A DNA stretch of 64,000 nucleotides. Source: Meandrina meandrites (Eukaryota; Cnidaria; Anthozoa; Scleractinia; Meandrinidae). Shown piece by piece: positions 1-10,358 of this stretch (position 1 is its first letter; each line of letters opens with the position of its first letter). Under the pieces are notes generated by a model. That model was not told the DNA's origin. It saw only the letters and a program-made list of their open reading frames with translations, and searched no databases. The stretch spans positions 24,795,472 through 24,859,471 of the forward strand of contig OY855914.1 of assembly GCA_963693305.1 (NCBI GenBank). Reading direction: 5' to 3'. A program made the position numbers and the translations under genes.

Positions 1-11
1 CCATGTACCAG

Positions 12-145
12 TCGTTTCGCTAACGGCCAGTCCGCTAAGTATTACGTAGTCTCTCTTTGGACACGCTTAATGAACGAGAAATATTGACGGTTTTCACTCC
101 ATTTTAAAGTATGAGCTGTTAGCGAACTGGCCGTTAGCGAAACGA
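12..145. mobile_element. Short inverted-repeat element (MITE-like)
   Basis: The 20 bases at 12-31 recur as an exact reverse complement at 126-145. The match continues inward with a few mismatches (to about 39 and from about 118) and outward with a small indel. Two copies of GTTAGCGAA lie in the right arm. There is no coding capacity. It lies in intron or upstream DNA of the homeobox gene. No clear target-site duplication is visible. Confidence 0.6.
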
Positions 146-480
146 TTGGTTACCATTTGAAGATATTGTTTTGTGAAAGTAATGAGCCAGAACGTTTCTG
201 TCCGCGTGCCGATTGATTAATCGATTGTGTTTGTTTTACTCGGTGCAAATAGTCTTAGTTTTTTCCACTGGTGTTTTGTCTGCTTTCCAACAAAAACCTT
301 CATTTGTACTCGTTTTTGCAAAACAAATTACATTGGAAAGAAAGAGCTTTAAAATTAAACAGAGTACTGGCTGCTTGGAATCACCGTAAGGGTAAGTAGA
401 CCCACTGTGTTGATATCACACAACCGTGAGGTGTACATGTGCAGTTTTATTCACGCAAGCTTTATTCATTTTCTCTCCAG

Positions 481-963
481 GTTTGGTTCCAAAACCGCCG
501 CGCAAGATGGCGCAAACATGAGATCAAAAACAAACCTGCCCCAGCCCTCCCTGCTACAAAGACGCAAGTAGACAACTGTGACGTCATCCCACCAGTCATG
601 TTCCAGCCGACGCCCGCCATTTTCCCGCCACTGAACAAACCGTGTTTCAGACCATGGAGCCCATTCTACTCTCCGTATGCAGCCCGCACTTCCTTACTTC
701 CGCCCAGTGGAATGTTCAGACCGGAAGTCTTCAAGAGGGGTGCCCATTTCCCTCGTGCCGCTTCACAAACAGTCAACGTGATGGTCCGTCCGCGTGTATC
801 AGCTTCAGCAAGCCCTCCGTTCAGTCACAGTACCTCGCCCGTCACAAGCCTCATGACTCAGCACCAGGCCTCAGATGATTCGGACAGCGGAGAGAGTCGA
901 CACTCTATGGACGATTATTTGGCTGCTGTAACTTTGGCCAGCGGCTTTCAGCGGGAAAATTAG
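481..963 (+). CDS. Homeobox transcription factor, paired-like class, last exon (partial gene)
   Basis: This is the 3' coding exon of a DNA-binding transcription factor; earlier exons lie outside the window. A pyrimidine-rich acceptor ending CTCTCCAG precedes 481. The exon opens in phase 0 with VWFQNRRARWRKHE, the end of homeodomain helix 3 (W48, F49, Q50, N51, R53), so the intron falls between homeodomain positions 46 and 47, a position typical of paired-class genes. Q50 is the common form. The remaining ~145 residues are low-complexity and rich in Pro, Ser and Ala (residues ~20-115), then acidic and serine-rich (SDDSDSGE), ending in SMDDYLAAVTLASGF. I see no OAR motif. The stop is TAG at 961-963. 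An ATG at 439 is open in frame but lies upstream of the acceptor and is probably intronic. The homeodomain class is well supported; the exact family (Alx, Arx, Dmbx or other) cannot be decided from 14 homeodomain residues. Confidence 0.85.
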   Translation, partial: VWFQNRRARWRKHEIKNKPAPALPATKTQVDNCDVIPPVMFQPTPAIFPPLNKPCFRPWSPFYSPYAARTSLLPPSGMFRPEVFKRGAHFPRAASQTVNVMVRPRVSASASPPFSHSTSPVTSLMTQHQASDDSDSGESRHSMDDYLAAVTLASGFQREN

Positions 964-1215
964 GAAACCATTCAAACAACGTGCGCTAATGGTTTAGGTC
1001 ATAGAACATCGAACTTTTTATGGAAATGCTAAACCTCTCGAACGGTTGAGAGATTTCAGTTTAAAAAGTGTGTTTTTAATAAGAGAGGATAAAAATAAGT
1101 GATATTGTACATTTAAGATGAGTAATTTTAAGCTTGCAGTTGTTGTAGACTTTTGTAGGATTTGAAAAAGGTTCGAGTTGTTATCATATGTAAATTACAA
1201 GTTTTATGAAAACAA

Positions 1216-1221
1216 AATAAA
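1216..1221 (+). terminator. Poly(A) signal of the homeobox gene
   Basis: AATAAA lies 253 bases after the TAG stop and is followed within 25-40 bases by a GT/T-rich stretch (TTGTGTTATGTC). The 964-1215 interval is a plausible AT-rich 3' UTR. Confidence 0.7.
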
Positions 1222-1730
1222 CTCATTGACATCAAGAGAAATTGTGTTATGTCTTTATTTTTCTTACTTGGGCAGACTGTCCCAGGGGTCTTCTCAGCTC
1301 ATTGATTTGTACGACCTCGCCCCCCCCACTCCCACCTTATAAACGAAAGAATCCCTAGAATCGCTTACCGTATTTTCTCAGTTAAACTCAGGACTCGTAT
1401 AAAGCAAAACTTAAAACAGCAAGGGACCGAAAACAACAATGCAAAACAAGAGATCTGATCAGCCGAAAGACTGAAATAACATTGACAAACAATGCAGCCC
1501 TGCTATGTCTGTTCTGGTCGTGTTGGTGTCTCGCAAAGTCTACTTTTTCACATAGTGTCAGCCATGCATTGTTTGCCTCGTATAAACGCCGGGTCGAAAC
1601 GGTTTTTTTTTAGTGAACGCCGGGGGTGCTTAATCGAGGCCCCGGCGTTCATTTGCGTTCGAACCAACAAGTTGATTTTACTGCGACATACAAGTACGCT
1701 ATGGTATTTTGATAATCTTAATAATAGGAA
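1222..1730. other. Intergenic spacer with a dispersed repeat fragment
   Basis: No gene is seen. About 1410-1555 holds a fragment related to sequence near 28830-29000 and 29350-29415. The shared parts are a GCAAGGGACCG motif and a stretch reading TCTCGCAAAGTCTAC here and as its reverse complement there, so this is a dispersed, rearranged repeat. Confidence 0.45.
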
Positions 1731-2059
1731 TAGAAGACGGCTGACACACTTTAGACTATACGAAATTTAAACATACCAAATTAGCCACCGAAAGTAAAAT
1801 GTGATTTGGCATTATACACGTTTCTCCATAACACAAATAAAGAGCCAATACAGTCGTGATGACAGCCGAATTTTTTCAAAATGTTCAAAACTTGTCTATA
1901 GGAGAAATACACTCGACAATTTTACGCGATTTTCACGAATTTTACAACATTACGTTATATGGGAATGTAAAACGAACACTTTTGTTTTGCACTAGTTTCT
2001 TCACCCGGGCTCTCTCGACCGTATGGCGCTTACGCTCTCTTTCGCCCTCTTTCTCTTTA

Positions 2060-2069
2060 CATTGCCCCC

Positions 2070-2111
<42 letters not shown>

Positions 2112-2160
2112 CTTCGCCACCACTTAGTTTCTTCATCCGGGTCCCCCCCCCCCCCCCCCG
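2060..2160. repeat. (AC)n microsatellite and poly-C run
   Basis: An AC dinucleotide run at about 2073-2110 is followed by a C homopolymer at about 2143-2159. Unit 2 has a shorter AC run and two C runs at 14540-14616. These runs create spurious open frames on both strands. Confidence 0.85.
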
Positions 2161-3053
2161 CATCGTGTTTACGCCCTCTCTTTCTTGTTCCCCTTCCACA
2201 TCCCCCACTCCACGCACTCCCATCACCATACCCCTCCCTCAAACACACACATCTTTGCCACCACCTCCGCCCCTGACCACAAGCTTTTGTCACACAGGCT
2301 TTTCGAAACTAAAATACTATTCGTGAAGCAACTTTAGTTTTAGATGATCTTGGTATCTTCTTTATTGATGCGAACACGAGGGTGAGGTAAGATATCAAGC
2401 ACGAAAGTGAAGCGGTGCGTCATCACATTTCCAAACACCGAGAAGAGAGTTGAAAATAAGACGCGCAGCGGAATATTTTTGACGAACTACGAGGAGTTTG
2501 GAAATATGAAACACTGTCTGGAGTGTTGTCATATCTTCTCAATAGAAACTGAAACTAAGGTTTAAATGGAGAAATAAAATCATAAAAATCTATGCTAATT
2601 ATGGTAAGATTTCCAAACTGCAATCATGGATCACAGCTATATATAGTGAGTTTGAGAATCAGATTTCTAATTTAAATCTTAGTGCTGTCAGTCTGTGTAC
2701 AGCCGCTGACTCCTCAAGATGCATAGGGCGGGCGTCTGTATTTCGACGTTGATAAACGGGTTCAAGGCCACGTGATTTAGTTGATCGATTGTTCACGGCG
2801 GTTTAATTAATATACTGTCACGTTTCAAAATGGCTGAACCAAATGACTTACGTTTTATCGTTCGTACTGGGAAATATCTGGAAACTTCCTACATTTTGTT
2901 GGTGAAGTTTACATTTAAATTTAAGTTCACTAAACAACATTTTTTAACTACGAAACTATTCCCCGGGTGCCGTGTTTTATCTTTAAATATTCTTCGGGTG
3001 GTGTGTTTTTTCCTGTAGATAAATTATAAAAGGACATCATTTCAGCTTTCTCG
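2161..3053. other. Non-coding 5' part of duplication unit 1
   Basis: No gene is seen. The stretch at 2340-2530 (from GATGATCTTGGTATC to CTGTCTGGAGTG) is the most strongly conserved part upstream of the gene when compared with unit 2 (14797-14980). It could hold regulatory DNA or be an older repeat. Confidence 0.4.
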
Positions 3054-3065
3054 TGCAAGGGTCGC

Positions 3066-3433
3066 GTAGTAAAGTCTGTATACGAGCCTAGGGGCCCATC
3101 AAGCCGGAGCTTATCCCGGTTTCCGTAGCATGAAGCGACTAGGAGTATTGCTACTCCCCTCTGGATGGGATGCTAGTCCATCGCAGGGTTACCCCCAGCA
3201 GTAAATTCGCCGGTACCCATTTATACAAATGTTTAAACAAGCAAGCAACCGTGGACGATGGTCCTACTGGTATACGTTGGATCAATAATGATCTGGGTGG
3301 AGAGAGGCACTATGAGAGTAAAGTATCTTGCCCAAGAACACAACGCAGTGCCCCGGCCAGGGCTCGAACCCGGACCTCCCGATCCGGAGTCCAGCGCACT
3401 AATATTAACCATTAGGCCACCGCGCCTACCACA
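3066..3433 (-). mobile_element. tRNA-derived SINE with 12-bp target-site duplication
   Basis: On the minus strand the head has a perfect Pol III A box (TGGCCTAATGG, plus coordinates 3409-3419) and B box (GGTTCGAGCCC, 3360-3370). A body with a GGGCAAGATACTTTACTC motif follows, then a tail carrying the GATGGACTAGCATCCCATCC motif common to many metazoan SINEs and LINE tails. Exact 12-bp repeats CAAGGGTCGCGT at 3054-3065 and 3434-3445 flank it, as expected for LINE-driven insertion. Unit 2 lacks it. Related copies lie at about 45930-46065 and 51620-51845. Confidence 0.85.
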
Positions 3434-3445
3434 CAAGGGTCGCGT

Positions 3446-4924
3446 GCAGACAGCATTTTTTTTTTGTTGTCTCCGCGTGTCACGTCAGACGATGGAGCAC
3501 TGATATGGTTTTAATGCATGGATAATTTATGCGAGGAACACGATTATCAACGGTAACACACAGGCTCACTTCTCCGAATTTTGTTGACGTGAACAGGCGG
3601 CTGTACACTCTCTATACTTCTCAACATCAATATTTTTATCGTGTAACCGCTTGAGTTGGTCATGTGACAAGTTGTTTCTCGGAATATCGGGGAACACGTG
3701 GGCCATAGATAGGCTCATTCATTTTCCTACGAAATTGAAATATGAAAAATGACAGTTTGTAGTTCCAATAGAAAAACCGTTTTCAAACGTTACTCTTTAT
3801 CTGCCCCTAAAAATGTCATTGCAACTTTCATTTCTTTCATGATCAGTTGAACCAAAATAAATATTGAACATGTAATGTTTCGGTTGTAGGCTGGTCGGAG
3901 TTCCCGTTGTCTTTTTGCTTAGGGTCACTGTTTCGATAATAATAATTAAAATAAAAACGGGTTGTTGCGAGTAATTTCGTGGCAGTAAGAAACTTTGAAA
4001 TCTTCTAAAATCGCTTTTTCGCTTCCTTACCAAGAAACAGGCCGGATCTGAATGGGGTTTAACGGAGAGCTGAGAATTTTTATTTTCCTGCTGAGAAATT
4101 GCGCGTTCTCTAACTGATAGCTGAGATCTGAGATCTGCGAAATTTACTGCATGCGATAGCTGAAAAATCGTGGAACATTTTACTGATAACAGAGATTCCA
4201 ACACGCCTTGCGAAACCCTTCAAGAGCACTCACTTGTGATATTTGTTGTACTTCCCTCTTTTGTTTTTATTTGAAGCCAACTGACGTTTACCTGAAATTC
4301 TTTCATGTTTGTTTGAAGCCGCCGACGTTTGCCGAAAATATCACACGCGACAAATATTACAAATTTCGCTTCTTGCTTTATATACAGCCCAGGTATGCTT
4401 TTCCGCTTAATTGTTTTCTTCTCGAGAGAGACAGCCCCAACTACCCAACGAGAGCAGATTATGTTTACACATTCGACACCACTGACTAATCTCTAAACCA
4501 TTAAAAAGCGCCTTCAATGTGTTTAGCCATTGACAAAATCACTCCAAACTGTGCATGATGCTGGATAAAAAACGGATTCTCAAAATGTTATTTTTTTATA
4601 TTTTTGAAACTGAAACATCTGAAATGAAATCTAACTCGATAATTTTATTTTCTAATTTCTCAAAGAACGTCTGACGTTGCGTTTCACGGACATCCGGTTT
4701 TTGTTTCCAAAACTAACAGTATTGAGCTTGACAGTGAAGTTTACTCCAAACAACAAGAAAGACAAGCCAAGGAATACGTGTTGGTCTTTATCAGCCATTT
4801 ATTTCAACTGACTGGCGTGGTGAGGAAAACTTGTCTTGTATTGTATGCTTTTTGTAATGTTTACCATAACAATCACAGCTTAATGTCTTTATAAACATGA
4901 AACTATCCCTTCTTGCTTTTGTAA
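3446..4924. other. Non-coding upstream region of TPR-CHAT copy 1
   Basis: No supported gene. It matches 15700-17219 in unit 2. Small open frames near 4208-4489 recur in unit 2 (16492-16770), but they differ in length and have no recognisable domain. Confidence 0.45.
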
Positions 4925-5153
4925 AGGCGGTGGCAAACGAGGACACATTGTTGGGGACACAAATGTTTCCATGTTTGCCCGCGTGCGCAACATTTGTTGC
5001 AGACACAAAATTTGTGTCCGAGACACAAAAATGTTTCTGATTTCTTTCAGAAACATTTTGTGTCCGCAACAAATGTTTCCCGGTTCGCGCAGCATAGAAA
5101 CAATCATGAGCAACAATGTGTCCGCAACATTGTGTCCTCGTTTGCCATCACCT
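4925..5153. mobile_element. Harbinger-like MITE inserted in unit 1 only
   Basis: The ends are inverted repeats (AGGCGGTGGCAAACGAGGAC against a closely matching reverse complement at the right end), and the interior is palindromic around ACACAAA and TTTGTGT motifs. It is flanked by TAA at 4922-4924 and 5154-5156. Unit 2 has a single TAA at the same place (17217-17219), so it is an empty site. A 3-bp TAA/TWA duplication fits PIF/Harbinger-type elements. Confidence 0.85.
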
Positions 5154-5156
5154 TAA

Positions 5157-6003
5157 GTTACATGTAAAATGTGTCAACGTAATAGCTTTTTCACTATGTG
5201 ATTAGTGAATGGTCACTCACTCCCGTGTTAAAAGCAGCTTTCTTGTCATATTTCAATTCACTTTTCAGATTTACAAAATTTCTTTTCAATTGAAGAAAAG
5301 TTCAAAAAATATTTGAATGCAAAAACACCATAACAATGTATCGAAACTGTGCTGACAAGGGCGGTACACGAACGAAAAACTTGCCTCAAGTGTCACTGCG
5401 CTATTCTGAACAATGTAATAAAACAATCACGTTCTACGACTCTACTGTGTAAAGAGAAAAGCGTTAATAGGGTCATGGATCGACGGATTTGTCCTTGAAA
5501 AACCGCACGGATTGCGGACGATAACAATAAACAGAGAGGAATCAATTCGCTTATTTTTAAAATACGACGGATCAGCTGAGAATTTCGCTCGGATTCCGAA
5601 CTCTTTCGGTCTTGATATTGGGTTCATGCATACTTAAAAAATTTCGGACGTCTGTTGGCCTTGTTCGGCCTTGGTCGCGTTTTGTCCATTTTGCTTTCTG
5701 ACGATACTCGTGTTACATCGGAATTGACGCGAGACAGACAATTGCAAGCAGTGACACCAAAATTCTTGACAAATTACCATAAACTGAGAAAACATCTGTA
5801 ACAGTTCCGTGCAGTGAAATTTTACATGCAACCGAGAAGGTTTTCAACTTATGCGGATCCGGATTTGAGCTAGTGAAAATAGAGACGCGGATTTGGCCAA
5901 AAATGTATATATAATTCAGATCGACGGATTTCTGTATCCCTATTGAGCCCCTTCTCTGTTTATGTTTTAGTTACGTTGAAACTTATACATTGAAGAAGGC
6001 GTC
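5157..6003 (+). promoter_or_regulatory. 5' flank and likely untranslated leader of TPR-CHAT copy 1
   Basis: This matches 17220-18059 upstream of copy 2. A polypyrimidine tract ending TTTTAG at 5970 resembles a splice acceptor, so the stretch from 5971 may be the end of a leader exon. An in-frame TGA at 5977-5979 rules out coding extension upstream of the ATG at 6004 within that exon. No clear TATA box could be assigned. Confidence 0.45.
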
Positions 6004-9000
6004 ATGAACAAAATAGAAGAAATCATAGAAGCCATCTTTATAGCCTTAGTTGTTGCCACTTTCCTTCTCAACACCGGTCGTGCACTGAAAGCCATCGAGT
6101 TATGCAAGGAAAGCTTGATTATGCTAAACAATAAAGCGCCGAGTATAAAACAGAAATTTGGCAAATTAGTTTACATCTTTTACGGAAAAATCTACTGTAC
6201 AATGCTCAAAGCGTACAGCCTTATCCACGATAACACAAGTGCTATAACCTATGGCAAAATACTTCTCGCCATTTACTGCGAGTGTGGTGACATAGTCTCC
6301 GAAGGGAATCTTAGCATAGACCTGGCGCAAAGATATCTGAGTCAATGTAAGTATGCTGAGGCAAAAGAACTTACTGAAAGAGCAATCACTATCATGAGAG
6401 AAACTGGGGATAAAGGAGCAGAAGCATTTGCATATCACACCCTAGGAACTGTGTTTAAATCTCTCGGTGAATATGTTAAGGCTAAAGAATATCTAGAGAA
6501 AGCACTTGCGATCAGCATGGAAATTGACGACAGAGCAGGAATAGCAACAACTTACGGAAACCTAGGAACTGTGTTTAAATCTCTCGGTGACTATGTTAAG
6601 GCTAAAGAATATCTAGAGAAAGCACTTGCGATCAACATGGAAATTGGTGACAGAGCAGGAATAGCAGTAAATTACGGAAACCTAGGAACTGTGTTTAAAT
6701 CTCTCGGTGACTATGTTAAGGCTAAAGAATGTTACGAAAAAGCACTTGCGATCAACATGGAAATTGGCGACAGAGCAGGAATAGCAGTAAATTACGAAAG
6801 CCTAGGACCTGTGTTTAGATCTCTCGGTGACTATGTCAAGGCTAAAGAATATCTCGAGAAAGCACTTGCGATCAACATGGAAATTGACAACAGAGAAGGA
6901 ATAGCAGCAAATTGCGAAAACCTAGGAACTGTGTTTATATCTCTCGGTGACTATGTCAAGGCTAAAGAATATATCGAGAAAGCACTTGCGATCAGCATGG
7001 AAATTGACGACAGAAAAGGAATAGCAGCAAATTGCGGAAACCTAGCAACTGTGTTTAAATCTCTCGGTGACTATGTCAAGGCTAAAGAATATCTCGAGAA
7101 AGCACTTGCGATCAACATGGAAATTGGAAACAGAGCAGGAATAGCAGTAAATTACGGAAACCTAGGAAATGTGTTGCAACGTCTCGGTGACCGTGTCAAG
7201 GCTAAAGAATATTTCGAGAAATCACTTGCGATCAACATGGAAATTGGCGACAGAGCAAGAATAGCACTAAATTACGGACACCTAGGAACTGTGTTTGAAT
7301 CTCTTGGTGACTATGTCAAGGCTAAAGAATATATCGAGAAAGCACTTGCGATCAACATGGAAATTGGTGTCAGAGCAGGAATAGCAGCAAATTACGAAAA
7401 CCTAGGAACTGTGCTTCATTCTCTCGGTGACTATGTCAACGCTAAAGAATATCTCGAAAAAGCACTTGCGATCGACATGGAAATTGACGCCGGAGTAGCA
7501 ATAGCAGCAAGTTACGGAAACCTAGGAACTGTGTTAAAATCTCTTGGTGACTATGTCAAGGCTAAGGAATATCTCGAGAAAGCACTTGCGATCAGCATGG
7601 AAATTGGTGACAGAGCAGGAGAAGCAGCATGTTACGGAACCCTAGCAACTGTGTCTTCTTCGCTCGGTGACTTTGTCAAGGCTAAAGAATATGTCGAGAA
7701 AGCACTTGCGATCAGCATGGAAATTGGTAACAGAGTCGGAGAAGCATTCTGTTACGGCAAGCAAGGACGTGTGTCTTATTCTCTTGGTGACTATGTCAAG
7801 GCTAGAGAATATATCGGGAAAGAACTTGCGATCAATAAAAAAATTGGTGACAAAGCAGGAGTAGCAAGCAGTTTCAGAAAGCTGGGAAATGTTTATCTAG
7901 GTCTTAGAAAATATAGAGAGAGTAAAGAACATCTGAAGAAAGCACTCGCGATGACAATTAACATTGGTGACAGAGCCGAAGAAGCATCACTTTACACAAG
8001 CCTTGGAGATCTAGATCAATCTCTTGGGGATAATTTCAAGGCTAAAATGTTCTATGAAAAGGCACTTGCAGTCGCAGTTGAAATTGGTAACAAAGGTCTT
8101 GAAGCAGTCAGTTACTTACGACTAGGTACAGCGCTTAACTTGCTCGATGATTACGTCTCAGCCGAAGAATATCTCGAGAAGGCACTTTCAATAAGTAAAG
8201 ATATTAGAGAAGGTGAATTTGAGTTTCAGTGTTACTGTTATCTTACACTGACGAAGCTATCGCAAGAAAAGTACCAGGAAGCTAATTGTTGCCTCTTACG
8301 AAGTATTGAAAAATGTGAAGAAATGCGAGGTTTTAATACAGACAACGATGAAATCAGCATATCTTTCGCGGACATGCATGATTTTCCCTACAAGAAGCTC
8401 AGTGCATTGTTTTGTTCAGCTAGAACACCTAACAATGCTCTGTATGTTGCAGAGCTGGGACGGGCTAGAGCCCTAGCAGACCTAATGGCAACTCAGTACT
8501 CCGCTGAAACACAGACATCAGCTAACCCGCAATCATGGATTGGTATTGAAAATATCATGACGAAACAAACCAACTGCACTTGTCTGTACATTTCTTATCA
8601 TGCCCAGAGAGTATTTTTGTGGATCCTGAAGACAAGCGGAGTCATTTCTTTCCGGAAAATGACAGTGGATAAAAATACTCTTTACAAGACACTAGCACAG
8701 CCAGCTAAAGATTTGGATGAATTTTTTGCTATGATGGCTAAAAGTTTTCGCAGCTTTGGTATTTTGCCGGAAGAGGTTTGCGAAAATCGATCTTTAAATG
8801 ACATTGAGCCGGCTGAAACTGATTCTTCTCAGGAGGAGAGCCACGCAGCCTTGCGACAGGGAGAAGATGAAGAAAACCCCGAACCGAGTTTAAGTTTGTT
8901 TCACAAAATGCTCATCAATCCTGTGTCCGACTTACTTGACGAGCCTGAAATCATCATTGTTCCCGATCGCAACTTGTACCGTGTTCCATTTGTAGCTTTA

Positions 9001-9753
9001 CTCGATAAAAATGGAAAGTATTTATCAGAGACTTTCAGGATTCGCATCGTTCCTTCACTGACCACTCTCAAGCTCATTCAGGACAGTCCTGCAGACTATC
9101 ACAGTCAGACTGGTGCTCTGATAGTGGGTGATCCTGATGTTGGTCATGTGATTTTCAACGGACGTCTCTACAAAAATTTTTATCCATTGTCTGGTGCAAG
9201 AGAGGAAGCAGAAATGATTGGGCGACTGCTGGGCGTTCAGCCTTTGTTAGGGCAGCACGCAACGAAGCAGGCGGTACTTGAAAGGATAGCTTCTGTGAGT
9301 CTGATACATTTTGCTGCACATGGTGATGCTGAAAGAGGAGAAATTGCGCTTTCCCCTCCAAGATCTACCACTGAGATCCCACAAGAAGACGACTACCTTT
9401 TGAAAATGTCCGACATTTCAAAGGTTCAACTGCGAGCTAAACTGGTAGTACTGAGTTGCTGTCACAGTGGCCGTGGACAAATTAGGGCGGAGGGAGCTGT
9501 TGGAATCGCTCGTGCGTTCTTAGGATCCGGTGCACGCTCAGTGTTGGTGGCACTTTGGGCCTTAGAAGACATCGCAACAAAACAGTTCATGAGTTGTTTC
9601 TACGAGCACCTTGTTCGCGGGGAAAGCGGCAGTGAATCTCTTCACGAGGCCATGAAGTGGATGAGAGATAACAGTTTTACCAAAGTTTCCGAGTGGGCAC
9701 CGTTTATGCTGATTGGTGATAACGTGACATTTGACTTCGCAAAAGAAAAGTAA
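6004..9753 (+). CDS. TPR-CHAT protein, copy 1 (TTC28-like putative cysteine protease)
   Basis: Single long open frame of 1249 aa. Residues 1-100 are helical and TPR-like. Residues 101-140 form a diverged TPR and about 141-740 hold fifteen 40-residue TPRs of consensus LGxVFxSLGDYVKAKEY. A bridge with ELGRARALADLM (about 817-828) is typical of CHAT proteins. An acidic linker (about 938-961) precedes the CHAT (caspase-like) domain, about 970-1240. The likely dyad is intact: H1106 in HFAAHG and C1153 in VVLSCCHSG (second Cys, by alignment to the usual LSAC-x-TG motif). TPR-CHAT proteins are known or predicted proteases; bacterial relatives are activated by a bound partner. Coral models of this type are often called tetratricopeptide repeat protein 28-like. 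The start is set by the in-frame stop at 5977. The TAA at 9751 sits inside a GTAAGT splice donor, so a spliced form could continue into 10295-10358. Substrate and location are unknown. Confidence 0.92.
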   Translation: MNKIEEIIEAIFIALVVATFLLNTGRALKAIELCKESLIMLNNKAPSIKQKFGKLVYIFYGKIYCTMLKAYSLIHDNTSAITYGKILLAIYCECGDIVSEGNLSIDLAQRYLSQCKYAEAKELTERAITIMRETGDKGAEAFAYHTLGTVFKSLGEYVKAKEYLEKALAISMEIDDRAGIATTYGNLGTVFKSLGDYVKAKEYLEKALAINMEIGDRAGIAVNYGNLGTVFKSLGDYVKAKECYEKALAINMEIGDRAGIAVNYESLGPVFRSLGDYVKAKEYLEKALAINMEIDNREGIAANCENLGTVFISLGDYVKAKEYIEKALAISMEIDDRKGIAANCGNLATVFKSLGDYVKAKEYLEKALAINMEIGNRAGIAVNYGNLGNVLQRLGDRVKAKEYFEKSLAINMEIGDRARIALNYGHLGTVFESLGDYVKAKEYIEKALAINMEIGVRAGIAANYENLGTVLHSLGDYVNAKEYLEKALAIDMEIDAGVAIAASYGNLGTVLKSLGDYVKAKEYLEKALAISMEIGDRAGEAACYGTLATVSSSLGDFVKAKEYVEKALAISMEIGNRVGEAFCYGKQGRVSYSLGDYVKAREYIGKELAINKKIGDKAGVASSFRKLGNVYLGLRKYRESKEHLKKALAMTINIGDRAEEASLYTSLGDLDQSLGDNFKAKMFYEKALAVAVEIGNKGLEAVSYLRLGTALNLLDDYVSAEEYLEKALSISKDIREGEFEFQCYCYLTLTKLSQEKYQEANCCLLRSIEKCEEMRGFNTDNDEISISFADMHDFPYKKLSALFCSARTPNNALYVAELGRARALADLMATQYSAETQTSANPQSWIGIENIMTKQTNCTCLYISYHAQRVFLWILKTSGVISFRKMTVDKNTLYKTLAQPAKDLDEFFAMMAKSFRSFGILPEEVCENRSLNDIEPAETDSSQEESHAALRQGEDEENPEPSLSLFHKMLINPVSDLLDEPEIIIVPDRNLYRVPFVALLDKNGKYLSETFRIRIVPSLTTLKLIQDSPADYHSQTGALIVGDPDVGHVIFNGRLYKNFYPLSGAREEAEMIGRLLGVQPLLGQHATKQAVLERIASVSLIHFAAHGDAERGEIALSPPRSTTEIPQEDDYLLKMSDISKVQLRAKLVVLSCCHSGRGQIRAEGAVGIARAFLGSGARSVLVALWALEDIATKQFMSCFYEHLVRGESGSESLHEAMKWMRDNSFTKVSEWAPFMLIGDNVTFDFAKEK

Positions 9754-10358
9754 GTTTAACATAGCGAAGAAAACATTTCATGATTTTGGTTAGTTAGTTT
9801 TCTGTGTGAGTTAAATCCAAGTTAAAAGTTAAAAGTATCTTTCATTTCATTACAACTTATGAAGTCAGGTTCAAAATGTTACCGTGTCGTCTCAACTGAA
9901 TTCCTGCAGTTGTTGAGATATTTGCAAAACCAAAACACTTGTTGGTGATGATCAGATCACGTATTTTTGTGATCTGTCTACAAAATTAAAGTGGTTTCTT
10001 TCAGAAGCTTCCTATCTATTTAAAAACAATTTTCAATAAGCAAAAGTAGTGTTTTCAGTTCAGATCTTTTTCTGGGCTAATATCTGACATTTCAAGTTTT
10101 GGACAGTGCTGGAAGTCAAAATATGAAGTAGTGTGTCGGGTCGACTTCATTATCAGCTGGTATGGCTGCTTGAAACCAACACCGCTGTTACTTTTTGAAA
10201 AGACTTAAAGCGAAATTCTAATACACAGATACAGAGTTGAACCTTTTTCGATCAAGTTTCCTTAACTTCAGTTTTGTCTTTTTTGTTGTTGTAGGAAGAA
10301 GAGGCTTTTATCAGTGGAGGACTGCATGCAGACAAAATCAAGCAATGATCATGCGTGA
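9750..10358 (+). other. Possible 3' intron and short alternative last exon of TPR-CHAT copy 1
   Basis: A strong donor (AAAA|GTAAGT, intron from 9750) and acceptor (TTGTTGTTGTAG, ending 10294) would replace the terminal K-stop with KKKRLLSVEDCMQTKSSNDHA and a TGA at 10356-10358. Unit 2 keeps donor, acceptor, frame and stop position (22154-22675, exon 22676-22739). All five base differences between the two short exons change the amino acid, so selection for the peptide is not shown, and splicing inside the 3' UTR is an alternative. Confidence 0.5.

Noticed and set aside
1856..2326. 156-aa open frame rich in Thr, His and Pro, and its antisense partners
   Set aside because: Produced by the AC and C runs; the matching region of unit 2 does not keep the same frame.
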